From Eimeria necatrix (Eukaryota > Apicomplexa > Conoidasida > Eucoccidiorida > Eimeriidae): 24,225 nucleotides of DNA. Positions 20,583 to 24,225 of the stretch are shown one piece after another. A program made the translations under genes and the position numbers. Every line of letters begins with the position of its first letter. The stretch's first letter is position 1. Location of the stretch: the NCBI RefSeq assembly GCF_000499385.1, contig NW_013654449.1, positions 1 through 24,225 of the forward strand, in the 5' to 3' direction. The notes beneath the pieces are model-generated. The model worked only from the letters and a program-made list of their open reading frames with translations, had not been told where the DNA came from and did no database searches.

Positions 20583-22589
20583 GTCACTAATCTCAAAGCA
20601 ATGGTTATTCGACATCTTGAGATCCACGGACTCTCTTCGCGACCAGTGCAACAGTTTCGTTTTCCAAGCTGATCCAAGTGCTCGTTACTAATTGCTTGCT
20701 CGATTCGCCATAATAGGTGGTACCAGCCTGCATCCTGGCTTCCAGTGGAGGTAACGGTAAGAGCACATTCGGGCGAGTGTCCCCGTAACGTCAATGAAGA
20801 ATACCATAACTGAATTACGACTGTTCGTCTCTTCAGATAAAGAGACAGCTGCTAGATTACGGAGCGCTAACAAAAATCAGCATCCCTGGAATCAAAATGA
20901 AAGTACACAAATGCCTTGCCATGTTTGCCAGTCACACTCTTGAGTTCACGAGTGTTGCATGCGCCTAGAATCAGCATGTCACGCATTGTATGTGTTAAAG
21001 CTATTTGATGTGAAGCAGGTGGCTCACTCGCTGCAGATTGTTCTTTCGTTCTAAGCAGGAAGCTTCCCTACTCGCGATTCGTCCTGTATTTCTACATTCC
21101 TGTGCATCGTGTTCAAAAAGTGTCTGCCGTGCAGTTCTGACTAAAGTCGCAAGATTCTGATTGCAGTGTGCGGGGCATCGCGGATCTAAAAGATTATTGG
21201 GAATTATAAAATCAACTGGTCCTATTCGTAGAGCTCGAGCTTTGGAACAGGCCAAACGCATCATTCCTCAGTCGCACCAGAGCATTACTGTACTCAAAGC
21301 TGTGTATGCATCAAGCCATAGTGACAGCGTCGGCTTGCTAGCTACACAAAGCGTACTCGAATTCGTAGCATCAAAGCACGTGGAATCATTTTGCACAACC
21401 AAGTAGTAAACGAACAAGCCTGTTCTGGAGTCTGCTAGCAGCAGTTGCTGATTTGTCCCATCGGGCGAAACGACATACATTCTGAAATGAAGATGAGCCA
21501 CTACACTTAACGAAACGACTGACGACAAATATGAATCCATGTACGGGTTACATGCCAATCAACGCAGCACGCCTGTAGTCCAACAATAAACTACGGAATA
21601 CGTAAGGGTGATGCTAGTTTAATCGGTGTTATTGCTTCCTCGAGTACGAAATTGCATGCTACCGCCCGCCTGATGCACCTTCTTTGCCACTGCATTGCAT
21701 TCTAGTACAGACTATGACACGAGCACAACAGCGAAAAATTCTTGTAAATAGCACGCAGCAAATGTAATCAGAGGAACTCCCGTTAGAAGCTGGACTGACA
21801 CACAAATACATGCGCTTGTGCAGGAATGACGCTAGTTAAAGGGTCAAGATAACAGTCGAAACCTGCGTATTTTAACTGCACGTCAGCGGCTGCTTGTGCG
21901 CGCTACTGTGTAATGCGGCGCATAAGGCATACCAGCTAGAGAAGCCAACATCGGAAAATCTCAAAATCAGAAACTGATCTGCCTTTTGCAACAAGGCTCG
22001 CGGCGCACTCAAAAATGACACTGGGGAGGGCCCCACTTTTGTGACGCGTGTACGTGGGACAGAACTCACGGACCTGGTCTGCACGCATTTGCATATGTCT
22101 TCCTCCAACACGCCTTGCACTTCATACAACATGTGGAATAATGACGCACAACCTGGAATGCACGCAGGTCCTCTAAGAAGCTAGTCTATTCACGCCAAAC
22201 ACGACCAAAAACATGCGTCGTCACACACAAAATCGTGCAGGTACTCACCCTGATACAAAACACCCTCCAAAGCATTCGTGATGCTCGCTGGGAGTATCGT
22301 TAGCCTCTGAATAGCTGGCAACACGCCAGCGCTCTATGCGTACAGCTCCGGGCGTGGAACCTGACCGACAAGATGCGGAGGCAGCGTGAATATACTTCTG
22401 AAGTTTCTCTTCGTGCGTAAGCAGCAGCAACCGTTCCTACTTGTACTAGATCAAAAAGATTACCAGCCCCTTAGAACAAGGCCTATCTAGCAGTCATTTT
22501 CACTGCATAAGCCTAAGTCGTTGATTGGGAACGAATTTTACACAAATTGTTGATTTTTACTTCCTGGGCTCAACACCACTCACTCTCTT
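20583..22589. other. Spacer between the two duplicate copies
   Basis: About 2 kb of unique-looking sequence with no supportable gene. The best frames (20483-20794 minus, 21161-21406 plus) start at TTG. A 7-bp inverted repeat with a 6-nt loop lies at 20827-20846. I find no sign that the spacer itself is related to the duplicate copies. Confidence 0.55.
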
Positions 22590-23442
22590 GGCCATTAATG
22601 TGCCGGTTATTCTTGTAGTATTCAAACAACCGCAGCATGAGATTCTGACACACTGCACCCAAAACTTCTATAGGTACATCTTTGTTTCGACACATCTTGA
22701 TGGCGTGAACACACTTCCAACTGCCGTGCTATGCTTCAAATATCCACATGGGAAACACTGGTAGCGCACTATCTGCAAGGTCGAAACAGCTGCCAATCGT
22801 CACCCTGGCACAGCTCCAAACGTGCGGAAAAGAAAGCATGAGTGCTTTTGACAGCGGAATTCCAAATGATTGCAAACTATCATGCGCCAGCCTCTTACAC
22901 TGATGACAAAAAAAGCGACTCCATTGCACGCAAAGCTCTAATTGTTTCTATGCATTGTGCAACACACAAGCTGATCAATCGACACCGTGAGCTTCATTCT
23001 GATTGAAGTAGAAGCGCAAGAAGCTACAAAAATTATAGGACTCAAAACAGATGGTGCAAAAAGGAAAGGATTGCCCATCTTGTACTAACCAAAAAGGATG
23101 GAAATGTTTCGCGCTGGTTTCAACGAAAACAATGGCACATACAACTGCGTGGACAGATCGTTCTCCGGTTAGGCAACCGCATCAGAACCTTGGCAGTGCA
23201 TATAAAGCATTATCTCATCATCAACATGTCCGAAGGTGGAATGCAAAGCGACCGTAATAACACTGTGCACTATACTGGAAATACTTACCTACGGCTGCAT
23301 CATGTGTACCAAAGAAAGCGGTCCATTAGTCAGCACCAGCTTGCTGCAGTGTAATGTCTTCAGCAAGTATTGGGAATTATTGTTTCTCACCAAAGTTCGA
23401 AACAATGTAATAGATATTTATCCAGATAGGCTTGGAAGAGTG
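22590..23442 (+). repeat. Right copy of a 0.85-kb direct duplication
   Basis: This copy aligns with 19753-20582. The near-identical core is 22861-23334, and the diverged arms are 22590-22860 and 23335-23442. It carries a 5-bp insertion, AAAGC, at 23245-23249 and an extra ~11 bp near 22829-22839. An ATG frame at 23051-23257 (68 codons, with a CPSC-type cysteine pair near its start) exists only here, because the left copy has an extra A. The 5-bp insertion then ends it early. A frame at 23236-23448 continues into the right arm, where the left copy has two stops. These facts suggest non-coding sequence, or a gene decayed differently in the two copies. Confidence 0.9.
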
Positions 23443-24225
23443 CAATAGCAGCGCCTTCATTCTCCAATGTCAAACTCCACTCACGAGCTATATAGTCAAT
23501 GAGCTTTCGAACCTAAGAAACGGTTTATCTACTCAACATCTATTCCTTTAATCTAATTACCTGTGCGAAGTTTCTACTGTGAACATACGTCCTGTGTTTA
23601 GTTTCAGGCTTGCTTGACTAAGATTTTGCTCGCCGTCCCTTTAACAAGAGTTCAAACGTTTTCAACTGTCTTCAGCGCACCTGACCATGGGGACAACTAA
23701 CCTAAAATTTTCACCAACTGTGGAACGATAATAATCGCGGTAACACCGATTTGGGCTCGAGCCAGTCTTCAACAGGTACAAGCACACTTGGCGTTCTACT
23801 GCACTGCAGCGTTCACACGACTCTGCCGCACGCAGCAAATACTCTAGCTACTTCAAATGATTTTTTGTGTCAACAAACGCACAAGCTAATATTTAAGGAT
23901 TCGGAGCAAATGCAGGTGAGGACCTGCTACGATTGCTGCACGACAGAGGCGTGTGAATTTGTGAACTAGCACCTAAACAGCGTGTCACAGGGTTCAGGTG
24001 CAAGAGGAAAGAAAGCACGACTCTGCACAGGCACTACGCAAGTGCTGACTAGACAGCTCTGCACAAAAACCTGCTCCAAATAAGATCAGCTAATCAGAAT
24101 GCCGCTGCGCTCCGTGCTTAGCTGCATCGTATGTTTGTTTCTGGACCATTTATTGACTTTCTCTGCACGGATTTGGTGCGCCACTGATCGCAGTGCACTG
24201 CTTTAGACAAAGTAACTCAATGCCT
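23443..24225. other. Right end of window, no supportable gene
   Basis: Only a 72-codon frame (23751-23969) occurs, with nothing recognisable. A 6-bp hairpin with a 4-nt loop sits at 23912-23927 and a perfect 12-bp palindrome at 24190-24201; both are expected by chance. Confidence 0.6.

Noticed and set aside
20483..21406. Frames of 81-103 codons in the spacer between the duplicate copies
   Set aside because: They begin at TTG, lie within chance length and have no recognisable motif.
1..24225. Bacterial, plasmid or phage origin
   Set aside because: There are no long contiguous genes, operon spacing or ribosome-binding sites, which would dominate 24 kb of prokaryotic DNA.

Overview
This is a eukaryotic-looking, almost gene-free 24 kb stretch. 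By eye, base composition is a little under half G+C and CpG is not obviously depleted. No reading frame gives a family I recognise. I see no operons, no Shine-Dalgarno-spaced genes, no rRNA, no CRISPR array, and no complete tRNA or insertion sequence. The longest ATG-started frame is 148 codons. My back-of-envelope estimate for six frames of random DNA of this composition (stop frequency about 5%) puts the longest open run at roughly 145-150 codons, so frame length alone gives no evidence of coding. The absence of CpG depletion argues against a vertebrate. The Ala/Ser-rich CTG/CAG tracts would fit a protist such as a coccidian apicomplexan, but that is a weak guess.

Layout. 1-5494: no supportable gene, one short (GCA)5 run. 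5495-5941 (-): an unrecognised 148-codon frame. 5942-7591: no gene, a short motif present three times near 6.5 kb and a hairpin at 7.2 kb. 7592-9035 is the best coding candidate. It holds a 113-codon frame with a very hydrophobic C-terminus, then a possible two-exon gene whose second exon carries alanine tracts made by CTG/CAG-rich DNA. 9036-19752: no convincing gene; it holds a second CTG cluster, a tRNA A-box-like fragment, a small possible secreted-protein frame (11940-12251, -), a Ser-rich open zone at 15.5-15.9 kb, small two-copy tandem duplications and two good hairpins.

The most informative structure is at the right end. A direct duplication of about 0.85 kb (19753-20582 and 22590-23442) is separated by about 2 kb. 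Its central ~470 bp is nearly identical between copies (six substitutions and two indels by my hand alignment). The arms on both sides align at only about two thirds identity. The two indels shift frames, so protein coding across the core is not what is preserved. Either recent gene conversion overwrote the middle of an old duplication, or the core is a constrained non-coding element.

No pathway or cooperating gene set can be inferred. Every CDS entry here is a low-confidence candidate.
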